DNA of 64,000 nucleotides from Altererythrobacter xiamenensis (lineage in GTDB: Bacteria > Pseudomonadota > Alphaproteobacteria > Sphingomonadales > Sphingomonadaceae): assembly GCF_900177715.1 (NCBI RefSeq), contig NZ_FXWG01000003.1, positions 744,001 to 808,000 on the forward strand, read 5' to 3'. The first letter of the stretch is position 1. Each line of letters starts with the position of its first letter. The notes beneath the pieces were generated by a model. That model was not told the DNA's origin. It ran no database searches and saw only the letters and a list, made by a program, of their open reading frames with translations. Below are positions 1 through 9,110 of this stretch, in pieces. The position numbers were made by a program, and so were the translations under genes.

Positions 1-630
1 GATCAGTTCCGCGGCACCGGGCGTAGCCGGGACTCCGATTTCTACGAGCCGCAATTCGCCCATGTTCGTTCTGGCGGGCAGACGCCAATGCGCAAACTTC
101 CACGCGCCGAGAGCCAGTGTGAGATGGTAAGTGGGCAGGCGTTCGTTCAACTGGTTACCGCTATCGCTTTCGACACCGGAAGGCAGGTCGATCGCGATAC
201 GGGTGCCATGCCGCGCAGCGAGATCGCGCAGCAACAGGTGGTGCTCGGGAGAAAGCTCGCGCGTCAGGCCCGAACCGAACAGGCAATCAACCAGAACCTG
301 ACCCTTGGCATCCTTGCCCGAGCTCAGCGTATTGCCGCGAAAGGCACGGTGCGCGTTCCGCGCGGCATCGGTTTTTGGAGCGATCGGCGCGACAACCTGC
401 ACTGGAAGCCCGCGCTTGCGCAGAGTTTCCGCTATAACATAGCCATCGCCGCCATTGTTTCCGGGGCCGCACAGGACAGTGACAGAACGACTCGCCGCGA
501 CGCGCCAAACCCATTCGGCCGCGCCGGTCCCGGCAATGCGCATAAGTTCGTCGACGCTGGTGCCTTCGTCGAAGATCGCCTGCTCGGCGGCCTGCATCTG
601 CGAAACCGTGAGAACCTGAGAGTTACTCAC
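1..630 (-). CDS. nnr: NAD(P)H-hydrate epimerase, partial (C-terminus beyond window edge)
   Basis: The frame is open to the left edge and gives the first 210 residues from a GTG at 630. The protein shows the YjeF N-terminal (NAD(P)HX epimerase) signatures CGPGNNGGDGYV and IDLPSGVESDSG. Such enzymes epimerise damaged hydrated NAD(P)H so that it can be repaired. Bacterial versions usually carry an ADP-dependent dehydratase domain after this one; that part would lie outside the window, so bifunctionality is an inference. The GTG start overlaps the stop of the preceding small gene by 8 bases (GTGAGTAA), which implies translational coupling and fixes the start. It is the third gene of an ilvD-led unit. 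Confidence 0.9.
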   Translation of the reverse strand, partial: MSNSQVLTVSQMQAAEQAIFDEGTSVDELMRIAGTGAAEWVWRVAASRSVTVLCGPGNNGGDGYVIAETLRKRGLPVQVVAPIAPKTDAARNAHRAFRGNTLSSGKDAKGQVLVDCLFGSGLTRELSPEHHLLLRDLAARHGTRIAIDLPSGVESDSGNQLNERLPTYHLTLALGAWKFAHWRLPARTNMGELRLVEIGVPATPGAAELI

Positions 631-973
631 GGGTCGCTGTCTCCATCGGCTTCGCTGGCAGGCGGTAGCGATCTCCATCGATTGAAACTTCAAGACGGTT
701 GCCGGAAAGATTTTGCGCCAGGGCACCAGCGCCATCGGCAGGCTCGACACCCTTGCCATCCGGAAGAAGTGTCAGCCTGCGAAAACCGCCATCGGGATGG
801 TGAAGAATTATCTGCTGCGCGCCATCTTCGCTCGCGCGCTCCATGGTGCACACCGCTTCGAATTCTGCACCCTGCCCGAGCGCACATTCGATCGCGTCAC
901 CAGGTGTGGGCGCGCTTTCCGCGGCACATGCAACCGCACCGAACGTGGCAAAGCAGGCAAACGCAGTGCGCAT
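623..973 (-). CDS. Small exported protein, possible lipoprotein
   Basis: This is a 116-residue protein with a short hydrophobic start, MRTAFACFATFGAVACAAES, that looks like a signal peptide. Cys16 in AVAC could be a weak lipobox, but position -3 is Ala rather than Leu. The rest is small, acidic and without a motif I recognise. It sits 3 bases downstream of ilvD and overlaps nnr by 8 bases, so it is very probably co-transcribed and translationally coupled. I cannot assign a function; its position between a biosynthetic enzyme and a cofactor-repair enzyme does not suggest one. Confidence 0.75.
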   Translation of the reverse strand: MRTAFACFATFGAVACAAESAPTPGDAIECALGQGAEFEAVCTMERASEDGAQQIILHHPDGGFRRLTLLPDGKGVEPADGAGALAQNLSGNRLEVSIDGDRYRLPAKPMETATRE

Positions 974-976
974 ATG

Positions 977-2833
977 TCAGCGCCGTTTGAGCTGCGAGAT
1001 ATCCCGCACCGCTCCGCGGGCCGCGCTTGTCGTCATCATCGCATAGGCCTGCAGCGCCTCGCTGACCTTGCGTTCGCGCTGTTCGGCTGGCTGGAATGCT
1101 TCGTCGCCCTTCGCCTCCATGGCTTCGCGACGCTGCGCCAGCACATCGTCCGAAACCTCGAGCATGATTGTGCGACCCGGAATATCGATCGCTATGGTGT
1201 CACCGTTCTCGACCAGAGCAATTTCACCACCTTCGGCCGCCTCGGGCGACACATGGCCGATCGACAGGCCCGACGTTCCACCCGAGAAGCGTCCGTCTGT
1301 CAGCAGAGCGCAGGCAGCACCCAGCCCCTTCGATTTGAGATAGCTGGTGGGATAGAGCATTTCCTGCATACCCGGTCCGCCACGCGGTCCTTCGTAGCGA
1401 ATGACGACCACGTCGCCTTCAACCACCTGACCGGTGAGGATCGCGGTCACAGCATCGTCCTGGCTCTCGTATACCTTGGCGGGACCTGAGAACTTGAGGA
1501 TGCTTTCATCCACGCCCGCGGTCTTCACGATGCAACCGTCGCGCGCGATATTTCCGTAAAGCACCGCAAGACCGCCATCCTTGCTGAAGGCATGCTCGGC
1601 GCTGCGGATCACGCCATTCTCGCGGTCGAGATCGAGTTCCGCCCAGCGACGATCCTGGCTGAAGGCGGTCTGTGTCGGCACGCCGCCCGGCGCTGCGGAA
1701 TAGAGTTCGCGCACGTTGTTGTTCTTCGTACGCCCGATGTCCCAATCGTCGAGCGCATCGCCCATCGTCGGACTGTGCACGGTAGGCACGGCGGTGTGCA
1801 GCAACCCGGCTTTCTCGAGCTCCCCTAGGATCGCCATGATCCCGCCCGCCCGGTGAACGTCTTCCATGTGCACGTCCGACTTTGCCGGAGCGACTTTCGA
1901 CAGGCACGGCACCTTGCGGCTCAGCCGGTCGATGTCGCGCATGGTGAAATCGATGCCCGCTTCGTGCGCAGCGGCGAGCAGGTGCAGCACGGTGTTGGTC
2001 GAACCGCCCATGGCGATGTCGAGGCTCATCGCATTCTCGAAAGCCTCGAACGTGGCGATCTTGCGCGGCAGGACGGTATCGTCATCCTCCTCGTAATACC
2101 GCTTGGCGAGCGCGACGACGAGGCGCCCTGCCCGCTCGAACAATTGCTTGCGGTCGGCGTGCGTTGCGAGAGTGGAGCCATTGCCGGGTAGCGAGAGGCC
2201 AAGCGCCTCGGTCAGGCAGTTCATCGAGTTGGCGGTAAACATGCCCGAACAAGAGCCACAGGTCGGGCAGGCATTCTGCTCGATCGCGGTGACCTCATCG
2301 TCCGAATAGGAATCGTCGGCGGCGGCAACCATGGCGTCGACGAGGTCGAGGGCGACCTCCTTGCCCTTCACCACGACCTTGCCCGCTTCCATCGGGCCGC
2401 CCGAGACGAAGACCACCGGGATGTTAAGCCGCATTGCCGCCATCAGCATCCCCGGCGTAATCTTGTCGCAGTTCGAGATGCACACCAGCGCATCGGCGCA
2501 ATGGGCGTTCGTCATGTATTCGACGCTGTCCGCGATCAGGTCGCGGCTCGGCAGCGAATAGAGCATCCCGTCATGGCCCATCGCGATGCCATCATCGACA
2601 GCGATGGTGTTGAACTCCTTGGCAACGCCGCCCGCCGCCTCGACCTGCCGCGCGACCAGCTGGCCGAGATCCTTCAGATGCACATGCCCCGGCACGAACT
2701 GCGTGAAGCTGTTGGCGATGGCGATGATCGGTTTGCCGAAATCATCGTCCTTCATCCCCGTTGCGCGCCACAATCCGCGCGCGCCGGCCATGTTGCGGCC
2801 GTGGGTGGTGGTGCGGGAACGATAGGCAGGCAT
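977..2833 (-). CDS. ilvD: Dihydroxy-acid dehydratase
   Basis: This cytoplasmic iron-sulfur enzyme makes 2-keto acids in isoleucine and valine synthesis (and the precursor of pantothenate). The chosen start gives [19 protein letters not shown], which matches the usual family N-terminus; a start four codons upstream (2845) is possible but less likely. The Fe-S ligand regions are visible as VCISNCDK and [19 protein letters not shown], and the protein is 618 residues, the normal length for the long (E. coli-like) form. It is first in a unit with the small exported protein and nnr. A 151-base gap separates it from the formylglutamate amidohydrolase family gene upstream. Confidence 0.97.
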   Translation of the reverse strand: MPAYRSRTTTHGRNMAGARGLWRATGMKDDDFGKPIIAIANSFTQFVPGHVHLKDLGQLVARQVEAAGGVAKEFNTIAVDDGIAMGHDGMLYSLPSRDLIADSVEYMTNAHCADALVCISNCDKITPGMLMAAMRLNIPVVFVSGGPMEAGKVVVKGKEVALDLVDAMVAAADDSYSDDEVTAIEQNACPTCGSCSGMFTANSMNCLTEALGLSLPGNGSTLATHADRKQLFERAGRLVVALAKRYYEEDDDTVLPRKIATFEAFENAMSLDIAMGGSTNTVLHLLAAAHEAGIDFTMRDIDRLSRKVPCLSKVAPAKSDVHMEDVHRAGGIMAILGELEKAGLLHTAVPTVHSPTMGDALDDWDIGRTKNNNVRELYSAAPGGVPTQTAFSQDRRWAELDLDRENGVIRSAEHAFSKDGGLAVLYGNIARDGCIVKTAGVDESILKFSGPAKVYESQDDAVTAILTGQVVEGDVVVIRYEGPRGGPGMQEMLYPTSYLKSKGLGAACALLTDGRFSGGTSGLSIGHVSPEAAEGGEIALVENGDTIAIDIPGRTIMLEVSDDVLAQRREAMEAKGDEAFQPAEQRERKVSEALQAYAMMTTSAARGAVRDISQLKRR

Positions 2834-2984
2834 GCGATACTCCATTACGCTTTGGCGGCTTGCAAGGCTTTCGCAGGCCGCAATGGCAGTAAATCTATCG
2901 CAGCAACAGCCCTGCGCGAAACAGAATTTCTTGAAAGCGCCGCGTCAGCGCTTGTTTCGGGCTTTCTGGATCAGGCCCACTGCC

Positions 2985-3719
2985 TCAGGCCTGCGCCTTG
3001 AGCGCGAGCAGCACCCGGCCCGCAACATCGGCGACCATCGCCGCCCAGCGCGACTGCTCGGCGCGCGTTGCAATCAGGTCCTGCCTTATCTCGAGCGCGA
3101 GGTAATAGCGGCCATGCGCCTCGGCATGGCGGTTCATCGTCGCGTTCAACTGCTTGCCCGAATAGGGCTCGTTATCGCCGACATTGAGGCCGAGCTCCGA
3201 GAACAATCGGATCGCGTGACGCGCCGCGCGATCGTCTTCATTGTAGAGCAGCGCGCATTCCCACGGACGCTCCTCGTCGCTCGTCGCCAGTTCGGGCGTG
3301 AAGCTGTGCAACGAGACGATCAGTTCGGGCTGAATCTGATCGAGCCATTTGCCGAGAGCCTCATGATAGGGGCGATGATACAGCTCGAGCCGCTTCTCGA
3401 TATCCGCACCGATGTTACCGGGGATGAGGTGACCGTCACTCTCGGTCGGGACGACCTTGGGATGGTCCTCCTCCCGGTGGAGATCGCAGACGAGACGGCT
3501 GACGCAGGCGATATGTGCCGCAACGCCGTGACGACGGGCGAGCCTTTCGGCGATGCCTTCGACCCCGATGTCGAGCGCGACATGCTCGTTCAGCAATTCG
3601 GCCGGTATGCCGAGGTCGATATCGTCAGGCACGAAGTTGGAGGCATGGTCGGCCACGCAGACGATTCCGCCGCGCTTGACTTCGCCGACCTGGCGATAGG
3701 GATTGTCGTCAAGGATCAT
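2985..3719 (-). CDS. N-formylglutamate amidohydrolase family protein
   Basis: This 244-residue protein belongs to the N-formylglutamate amidohydrolase family, which removes the formyl group at the end of one histidine degradation route or acts on related N-formyl compounds. Family features are VADHASNFVPDD near the N-terminus, VSRLVCDLHREEDHP, and VSLHSFTPE. The ATG at 3719 overlaps the ispE stop as ATGA, so I prefer it to the ATG nine codons upstream. No other histidine-catabolism genes are present here, so the physiological substrate is uncertain; many alphaproteobacterial copies sit outside hut clusters. Confidence 0.85.
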   Translation of the reverse strand: MILDDNPYRQVGEVKRGGIVCVADHASNFVPDDIDLGIPAELLNEHVALDIGVEGIAERLARRHGVAAHIACVSRLVCDLHREEDHPKVVPTESDGHLIPGNIGADIEKRLELYHRPYHEALGKWLDQIQPELIVSLHSFTPELATSDEERPWECALLYNEDDRAARHAIRLFSELGLNVGDNEPYSGKQLNATMNRHAEAHGRYYLALEIRQDLIATRAEQSRWAAMVADVAGRVLLALKAQA

Positions 3720-4537
3720 CTCAAAAGACCTACCATTTGCCACCAATGCGGTTCCAGTTCCGCTAGCACCCGCGCCGCCCTGTCACGGTGCTCCACGGAT
3801 TCATAGAGCGCAAAGCAGGTCGCCCCGGAACCGGACATTTCATGCATCCACGGCTCGGTATGGCCCAGCTTGGCGAGCACGTCACCGATGGCCGGGCAAA
3901 TGCCGATCGCCGGCTCGCGCAGATCGTTGCGGCCTGTCTCGGCGATTTTGCGAGCCGAGCCCTTGAGGAGCGGCCCCAGATCCTCGCCGCCATTTTCGGA
4001 CCAGGCCTTGAAGACCGGACCCGTGGGGAGTGGAATGCGCGGATTGACCAGCAAAACCGCCATGCCCGCCATATCGTTCTTGACCGGTTCGAGATCGGTG
4101 CCGGTGCCGCGCCCGACCGCCATTTCGCTGCGGACACAGGCGGGTACGTCTGCACCGAGGCGCGTCGCACGCTCCTCCCAGTCGTCTGGCAGTCCATGCA
4201 GATGCTCGACGATGCGGAACACCGCGCCCGCATCGGCCGAGCCGCCGCCCAGCCCCGCCGCGACGGGTAGGTTCTTTTCGAGCGTGATGTGCAGGCCCTG
4301 CGGACGCGGGAGCGAAGTCAGCGCGCGAGAGACGAGGTTGTCGAACGGATTGTCGAGCGTTCCGGCAAACTCGCCCAACGTCTCGAGCCGGTCCGCCTCG
4401 GCAGGTCGCGCGGTGAGCGTATCGCCCGCATCGACGAAGGCGAACAGCGTTTCGAGCTCGTGATAGCCGTCGTCCCGCTTGCCCCGCACATGCAGGGCAA
4501 GATTGATCTTGGCGAATGCGGTTTCGGTGAGTGTCAC
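3716..4537 (-). CDS. ispE: 4-diphosphocytidyl-2-C-methyl-D-erythritol kinase
   Basis: This GHMP-family kinase catalyses the ATP-dependent step of the non-mevalonate isoprenoid pathway, supplying carotenoid, quinone and undecaprenyl precursors. The N-terminus reads FAKINLALHVRGKRDDGYHE and the ATP-binding glycine/serine loop is LPVAAGLGGGSADAGAV near residue 90. A third GHMP motif, MSGSGATCFALY, is near the C-terminus. The length, 273 residues, is normal. The start codon is GTG (4537) with no obvious Shine-Dalgarno sequence. It is translationally coupled (ATGA) to the following amidohydrolase. Its upstream region contains a cluster of TTGACAC repeats. Confidence 0.95.
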   Translation of the reverse strand: MTLTETAFAKINLALHVRGKRDDGYHELETLFAFVDAGDTLTARPAEADRLETLGEFAGTLDNPFDNLVSRALTSLPRPQGLHITLEKNLPVAAGLGGGSADAGAVFRIVEHLHGLPDDWEERATRLGADVPACVRSEMAVGRGTGTDLEPVKNDMAGMAVLLVNPRIPLPTGPVFKAWSENGGEDLGPLLKGSARKIAETGRNDLREPAIGICPAIGDVLAKLGHTEPWMHEMSGSGATCFALYESVEHRDRAARVLAELEPHWWQMVGLLR

Positions 4538-4587
4538 GCAATTGGCTTAGCGGGCGGAATGGCGCTTGTCTGCCATTCCCAACAAAC

Positions 4588-4675
4588 TTGACACAATTGA
4601 CACCCTGTCAAGCAGCCGATTTGCGCATTTCCTGTTTGAACACAGGGGCTTAATGACAAAAGGTCAACTTGACAC
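4588..4675. repeat. Cluster of short TTGACAC repeats upstream of ispE
   Basis: TTGACAC occurs at 4588-4594, 4597-4603 (9-base period) and 4669-4675, with the reverse motif TGTCAA at 4606-4611. They lie in the 273-base gap between ispE and the ETF-QO gene, just upstream of the ispE start. They could be operator half-sites or overlapping -35 boxes. I see no convincing -10 in the right place, so the role is open. Confidence 0.45.
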
Positions 4676-4774
4676 TTTGCCTACACAAATCGCGCATTCT
4701 GGAAAACGCACAAGGAATCCGACGATGCGAAAGAGCAGCCTGTCGGATGCCAGCTTCGCGTGAAGTAGGAAAGT

Positions 4775-4803
4775 GATCCTCCCCGCTCGAAAAGAGGAGG
4801 ATC
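4775..4803 (-). terminator. Hairpin downstream of ETF-QO, likely terminator
   Basis: Perfect 8-base arms, GATCCTCC (4775-4782) and GGAGGATC (4796-4803), lie 7 bases beyond the ETF-QO stop codon. Only a short ACTTTCC stretch follows on the minus strand, so the U-tract is weak and efficiency is uncertain. Confidence 0.5.
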
Positions 4804-4810
4804 GCCACAA

Positions 4811-6484
4811 TCACATATTCGGATAGTTCGGTCCGCCGCCGCCTTCGGGCGTGGTCCACTCGATGTTCTGGTTCGGATCCTTGATGTCGCAGGTCTTGCA
4901 GTGGACGCAGTTCTGCGAGTTGATCTGGAACTTCATCTCGCCCGTATCTTCGTCCTCCAGCCATTCATAGACCCCGGCGGGGCAATAGCGGGCCGAAGGA
5001 CCGGCGAAGACTTCCAGTTCGCTTTCCTTCTGCAATTCGAGATCGCACACCTTGAGATGGTTGCGCTGATCTTCGGCATGGTTGGTGAAGGAGAAGGCGA
5101 CGTTCGTAAGCCGGTCGAAGGTGATTTCGTTATCCGGCTTGGGATAGTCGATCGGCTCGTAGAGATCGGCGCGCTGAAGCTGCTCGTAGTCGCGGTGGTG
5201 GCCCATCGAAATCGGCAGGCCGATCTTGAGCGTGCGCATCCACATGTCGATACCGCCGATGATCGTGCCCAATTCGCCGCCGAACTTGGCGACGGCAGGC
5301 TCTGCGTTCTGCACCTTCTTCAATTCGTCCGCGATCCAGCTTTCGCGCAGGGTCGCCTCGTAATCGCCGACCTCGGTGTGCTCGCTACCCGCAGCGATCG
5401 CCGCAGCGATGCTGTCTGCTGCCAGCATGCCGCTCTTCATCGCGGTATGGCTGCCCTTGATGCGCGGCACGTTGACGAAGCCCGCAGCGCAGCCGATCAG
5501 CGCGCCGCCGGGGAAGGCGAGCTTGGGCACCGACTGCCAGCCACCTTCGTTGATGGCGCGCGCGCCATAGGCCACGCGCTTGCCGCCTTCGAGATATTCG
5601 CGGATCGCCGGGTGCTGCTTCCAGCGCTGGAATTCCTGATAGGGCGAAACGTAAGGGTTCTTGTAATCGAGCGCGGTCACGAAACCGAGCGCCACCTGAC
5701 CGTTTGCCTGATGATAGAGGAAGCCCCCGCCCCAGCTATCGCTTTCCGAAAGCGGCCAGCCCTGCGTGTGGATGACGCGGCCCGGCACGTGCTTGTCGGG
5801 ATCGATGTCCCACAATTCCTTGATGCCGAGGCCATAGACCTGCGGCTCGCAATTCGCCTCGAGGTCGAACTTCGCCTTCATCTTCTTGGTGAGGTTGCCG
5901 CGCGCACCCTCTGCGAAGAGCGTGTATTTCGCTTCGATCTCCATGCCGGGCTGGTAATCGCCCTTGTGCGATCCATCCGCAGCGACGCCCATGTCCTGCG
6001 TGATGACGCCGGTGACAGCGCCCGCTTCATTGAACATGACTTCCGAAGCCGGGAAACCCGGGAAGACCATGACGCCCAGCGCCTCTGCCTGTTCGCCCAG
6101 CCAGCGGGTAAGATTGCCGAGCGAGCCGGTATAGCAGCCGTGATTGCTCATCAGCGGCGGCATCATAGCGTGTGGCAGCGAGTATTTCTTACCCTTCGAG
6201 AGGACCCAGTGCCAGTTGTCGGTCACCGGCGTTTCCGCCATCGGACAGTCCATCTCGCGCCATTCTGGGAAGAGCTCGTCGAGCGCCTTGGGATCGACGA
6301 CCGCGCCCGAGAGGATATGCGCCCCGATTTCGCTGCCCTTTTCGAGCACGACGACCTCGAGTTCCTCGTTGATCTGTTTCAGCCGGATCGCGGCGGAGAG
6401 GCCGGCAACGCCTCCACCCACGATGACAACATCACAGGGCATCGATTCACGTTCGATATCTTCGGCGGTCGTTTCGTCTGTCAT
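4811..6484 (-). CDS. etfD: Electron transfer flavoprotein-ubiquinone oxidoreductase
   Basis: This inner-membrane-associated flavoprotein passes electrons from ETF (reduced by acyl-CoA and other dehydrogenases) to ubiquinone. An FAD-binding motif, VVIVGGGVAGLSAAIRL, lies near the N-terminus. The C-terminal 4Fe-4S domain is visible as CPAGVYEW followed by NCVHCKTCDIKDP. The chosen ATG at 6484 gives 557 residues starting MTDETTAEDIERES, the usual size; the upstream extension to 6589 has no family support and would run into the divergent gene's upstream region. It is transcribed alone, divergently from the UDG-fold gene, and is followed by a hairpin. Confidence 0.96.
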   Translation of the reverse strand: MTDETTAEDIERESMPCDVVIVGGGVAGLSAAIRLKQINEELEVVVLEKGSEIGAHILSGAVVDPKALDELFPEWREMDCPMAETPVTDNWHWVLSKGKKYSLPHAMMPPLMSNHGCYTGSLGNLTRWLGEQAEALGVMVFPGFPASEVMFNEAGAVTGVITQDMGVAADGSHKGDYQPGMEIEAKYTLFAEGARGNLTKKMKAKFDLEANCEPQVYGLGIKELWDIDPDKHVPGRVIHTQGWPLSESDSWGGGFLYHQANGQVALGFVTALDYKNPYVSPYQEFQRWKQHPAIREYLEGGKRVAYGARAINEGGWQSVPKLAFPGGALIGCAAGFVNVPRIKGSHTAMKSGMLAADSIAAAIAAGSEHTEVGDYEATLRESWIADELKKVQNAEPAVAKFGGELGTIIGGIDMWMRTLKIGLPISMGHHRDYEQLQRADLYEPIDYPKPDNEITFDRLTNVAFSFTNHAEDQRNHLKVCDLELQKESELEVFAGPSARYCPAGVYEWLEDEDTGEMKFQINSQNCVHCKTCDIKDPNQNIEWTTPEGGGGPNYPNM

Positions 6485-6576
6485 GGCGCTTTCGTCCTTG
6501 GCAAAATTCGGTGTCCAATCTTTACGCAACGCCTTGATTGCTGGGCTCTTGAAGGTCAAGACCTGCAATAGTGAGT

Positions 6577-7329
6577 ATGACCCAGGCAAACCCCCTCGAT
6601 CCGCGCGATTTTGCAGCAGCGCTCGACTGGTGGCGCGATGCCGGGGTCGATTGCGACTTCGCCGATGACGCTACGGATTGGCTGGCAGAGCCGGAGGCGG
6701 AAAAGACGCCTGAGACTGCAGCGCAATCTGGAGGTGCAGCCGCACCTGTCGCGAAACCCGCGGCACCTGAAAAAATCGATCTTTTCGCTGGCAGTCGGCC
6801 GTCAGACCTTGCCGCGTTTCACGAATGGTGGCTGACCGCGCCCGGCCTCGATCCAATCGGACCGCGTGGCCGGGTGGCACCGCGCGGGAACCCCGATGCC
6901 GATTTGATGGTCCTCGTCACCGATCCGGAAGAAAACGACGCAGAAAAACTCCTGTCCGGCCCGCAGGGGCGCTTGCTCGACCGGATGCTGACAGCAATGG
7001 GTTTTGGCGAGCAGGATTTCTACCTCGCATCGGCCCTGCCCCGCCACATGCCCCTCGCCGAAGGCAGCGCGATGGCCGACGCCGGCTATCACGAAGTGCT
7101 GATGCATCACATCGCGCTGAAAGCTCCGCACAAGATTATTGCCTTCGGCGCAAACATTTTGCCGCTTTTGGGGCACAATGCGGCGCAGGGGACTAAACCT
7201 TTACGCGAAATCAACCATGAGAGAGGCAGGGTGCCGCTTCTCGTTAGCGAGGGACTCGACAGCCTGATGGCGATGCCGCGGCTGAAGGCTCGCTTCTGGC
7301 GAAGATGGCTTGAATGGACGGACGATTGA
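6577..7329 (+). CDS. Uracil-DNA glycosylase-fold protein lacking catalytic motifs
   Basis: The C-terminal two thirds of this roughly 250-residue protein align by pattern with the family 4/SPO1-type UDG fold: DADLMVLVTDPEEND, LLDRMLTAMGF, FYLASALPRHMP, APHKIIAFGANILPLLG and a closing ARFWRRWLEW. The motifs that define active enzymes are missing. The GEAPG loop reads VTDPEEND, there are no iron-sulfur cysteines (one Cys in total), and the late catalytic HP motif is replaced by SEGLDSL. The N-terminal 80 residues are acidic, Pro/Ala-rich and probably disordered. An upstream GTG at 6571 is an alternative start. It ends 2 bases before the lytic transglycosylase gene. A DNA-binding but non-catalytic role is my inference. 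Confidence 0.75.
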   Translation: MTQANPLDPRDFAAALDWWRDAGVDCDFADDATDWLAEPEAEKTPETAAQSGGAAAPVAKPAAPEKIDLFAGSRPSDLAAFHEWWLTAPGLDPIGPRGRVAPRGNPDADLMVLVTDPEENDAEKLLSGPQGRLLDRMLTAMGFGEQDFYLASALPRHMPLAEGSAMADAGYHEVLMHHIALKAPHKIIAFGANILPLLGHNAAQGTKPLREINHERGRVPLLVSEGLDSLMAMPRLKARFWRRWLEWTDD

Positions 7330-7331
7330 AG

Positions 7332-9110
7332 ATGGTACATTTGCGCGGGCGTAGAACACGTGCAGCCACAGCTTTCATGGCTCTTGCGGCCGGAATCGCC
7401 ACATTCTCACCCGTTGCAGCCTCCGCCAATACCAGCGCCGAGTATTTCCGCGCCCGCATCACGGACAGCACCGTCCCCGCCCTGCTGAGCCAGGACGAGA
7501 AGGAATATTACACCAACCTCTTCCGCGCGATCGACCGCGAGCAATGGGACGAGGTCGAAACGCTGCTCCAGAACCGCAGCGAAGGGCCGCTCCACACCGT
7601 CGCCCGCGCCGAATATTACACACACGCCAATAGCCCCAAGGTGAGCGCGGAGCAGATCGCCGCCTGGCTCGAGGAAGGGACCTTGCTGCCCCAGGCCGAA
7701 CAGCTCGTTCGCCTCGGCGAGAAGCGCGGGCTCGAATACGCCCCGCCCCTGCCGCAGGAACAGCGACTGGTGCGCCAGCCTTATTCGTCCAAGCGCCTCC
7801 TCCCGCGCACGGTCGAAGACGGTACGATGCCGAGCGATTTGCGCAGCGCAATCCTCGACCGGATCAAGAATGACGATCCTGACGGGGCACGCATGCTGCT
7901 CGACGGGATCGACGCGATGCTCAGTCCGCAGGCCCGCGCCGAATGGCGGCAGCGGGTCGCCTGGAGCTATTACATCGAGAACCAGGACACCGCATCGCTG
8001 AACATGGCGCAGACTGTATCAGACGGGTCTGGCGAATGGGTGGCCGAAGGCGATTGGGTCGCCGGGCTTGCGGCATGGCGCTTGGGCGATTGCGAGACCT
8101 CTGCTCGCGCCTTTGCCCGGTCGGCGAGCGGTGCGGCCAATGTGGAGCTTCGCTCAGCCGCGCATTTCTGGGCCAATCGCGCCTACACTCGCTGTCGCCA
8201 GCCCGGCGAAGCCGAGCGCCATCTCGCCTCTGCCGCGCAGTTCGACGAGACGCTCTACGGCATGCTCGCGATCGAGGCGCGAGGTCAGGACATCCCGGCG
8301 GGGCACACCACGCCCGACTTCAACAGCGCGGACTGGCAGGAGCTCCGTAGCGTGCCCAATGTGCGCACCGCGGTTTCGCTGGCGGAAATCGGGCGCACTT
8401 CGCTCGCCGATGAAGTCCTGCGCCACCAGGCACGCATCGGCGATCCTTCGCAATATGACTCGCTCTCTCGCCTCGCGCGCGATCTCGGTATGCCGCAGAC
8501 GCAGCTTTGGATGGCCTATAACGCGCCATATGGCACCCGCTCCGAGCCTTCGCTGCGCTATCCGACCGCGAAGTGGAGCCCGAGCAATGGCTGGCAGGTC
8601 GACCCCGCCCTCGCCTTCGCCCATGCTCTGCAGGAATCGAACTTCCGCACCGCAGCCGTGAGCCCGGCCAACGCACGCGGGCTGATGCAGATTACACCGA
8701 TCACCGTGCGACAGCACGCCGGCCGGCTGAACATGAGTGCGAGCTACGTCAATCTGAACGATCCGGAGGTCAATCTCGCCTTCGGTCAGGAAAATCTCGA
8801 GATGCTGCGCGACAGCGGCGCGACGCAGGGCCTGCTGCCGAAGATCATGGCTGCCTATAACGCTGGCCTGACGCCGGTGACCCGCTGGAACAGCGAAATC
8901 AACGATCAGGGCGATCCGCTGCTCTACATGGAATCGATCCCCTATTGGGAAACGCGCAGCTACGTTGCGATCGTAATGCGCAATTACTGGATGTACGAGC
9001 GGCAGGCGGGCGTGAAATCCTTCTCTCGTGCCGCTCTCGCTCAGGGGATGTGGCCGACCTTCCCCTATGCTAGTGGCGGGCGTGGAATACGCCTGACACG
9101 GAGCAATTGA
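7332..9110 (+). CDS. Soluble lytic murein transglycosylase
   Basis: This exported enzyme cleaves peptidoglycan glycan strands with 1,6-anhydro ends. A signal peptide is clear (FMALAAGIATFSPVAASA). The middle is a long alpha-helical superhelix like that of Slt70. The C-terminal SLT domain shows the catalytic glutamate in FAHALQESNFRTAAVSP and the motif NARGLMQITP. The ATG at 7332 gives a tidy signal peptide; an ATG at 7314, inside the preceding gene, is the alternative. The stop overlaps the moaB start by one base (TGATG). The order UDG-fold, lytic transglycosylase, moaB, radical SAM looks like one transcription unit, though the last gene has its own control site. Confidence 0.93.
   Translation: MVHLRGRRTRAATAFMALAAGIATFSPVAASANTSAEYFRARITDSTVPALLSQDEKEYYTNLFRAIDREQWDEVETLLQNRSEGPLHTVARAEYYTHANSPKVSAEQIAAWLEEGTLLPQAEQLVRLGEKRGLEYAPPLPQEQRLVRQPYSSKRLLPRTVEDGTMPSDLRSAILDRIKNDDPDGARMLLDGIDAMLSPQARAEWRQRVAWSYYIENQDTASLNMAQTVSDGSGEWVAEGDWVAGLAAWRLGDCETSARAFARSASGAANVELRSAAHFWANRAYTRCRQPGEAERHLASAAQFDETLYGMLAIEARGQDIPAGHTTPDFNSADWQELRSVPNVRTAVSLAEIGRTSLADEVLRHQARIGDPSQYDSLSRLARDLGMPQTQLWMAYNAPYGTRSEPSLRYPTAKWSPSNGWQVDPALAFAHALQESNFRTAAVSPANARGLMQITPITVRQHAGRLNMSASYVNLNDPEVNLAFGQENLEMLRDSGATQGLLPKIMAAYNAGLTPVTRWNSEINDQGDPLLYMESIPYWETRSYVAIVMRNYWMYERQAGVKSFSRAALAQGMWPTFPYASGGRGIRLTRSN

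Noticed and set aside
4566..4763. A 65-codon plus-strand frame in the ispE/ETF-QO gap
   Set aside because: No ribosome binding site, no similarity that I recognise, and it overlaps the TTGACAC repeat cluster.
4901..6571. A 556-codon plus-strand frame opposite the ETF-QO gene
   Set aside because: Mirror frame of a conserved enzyme; composition is His/Arg/Asp-rich, as is typical of antisense translations.
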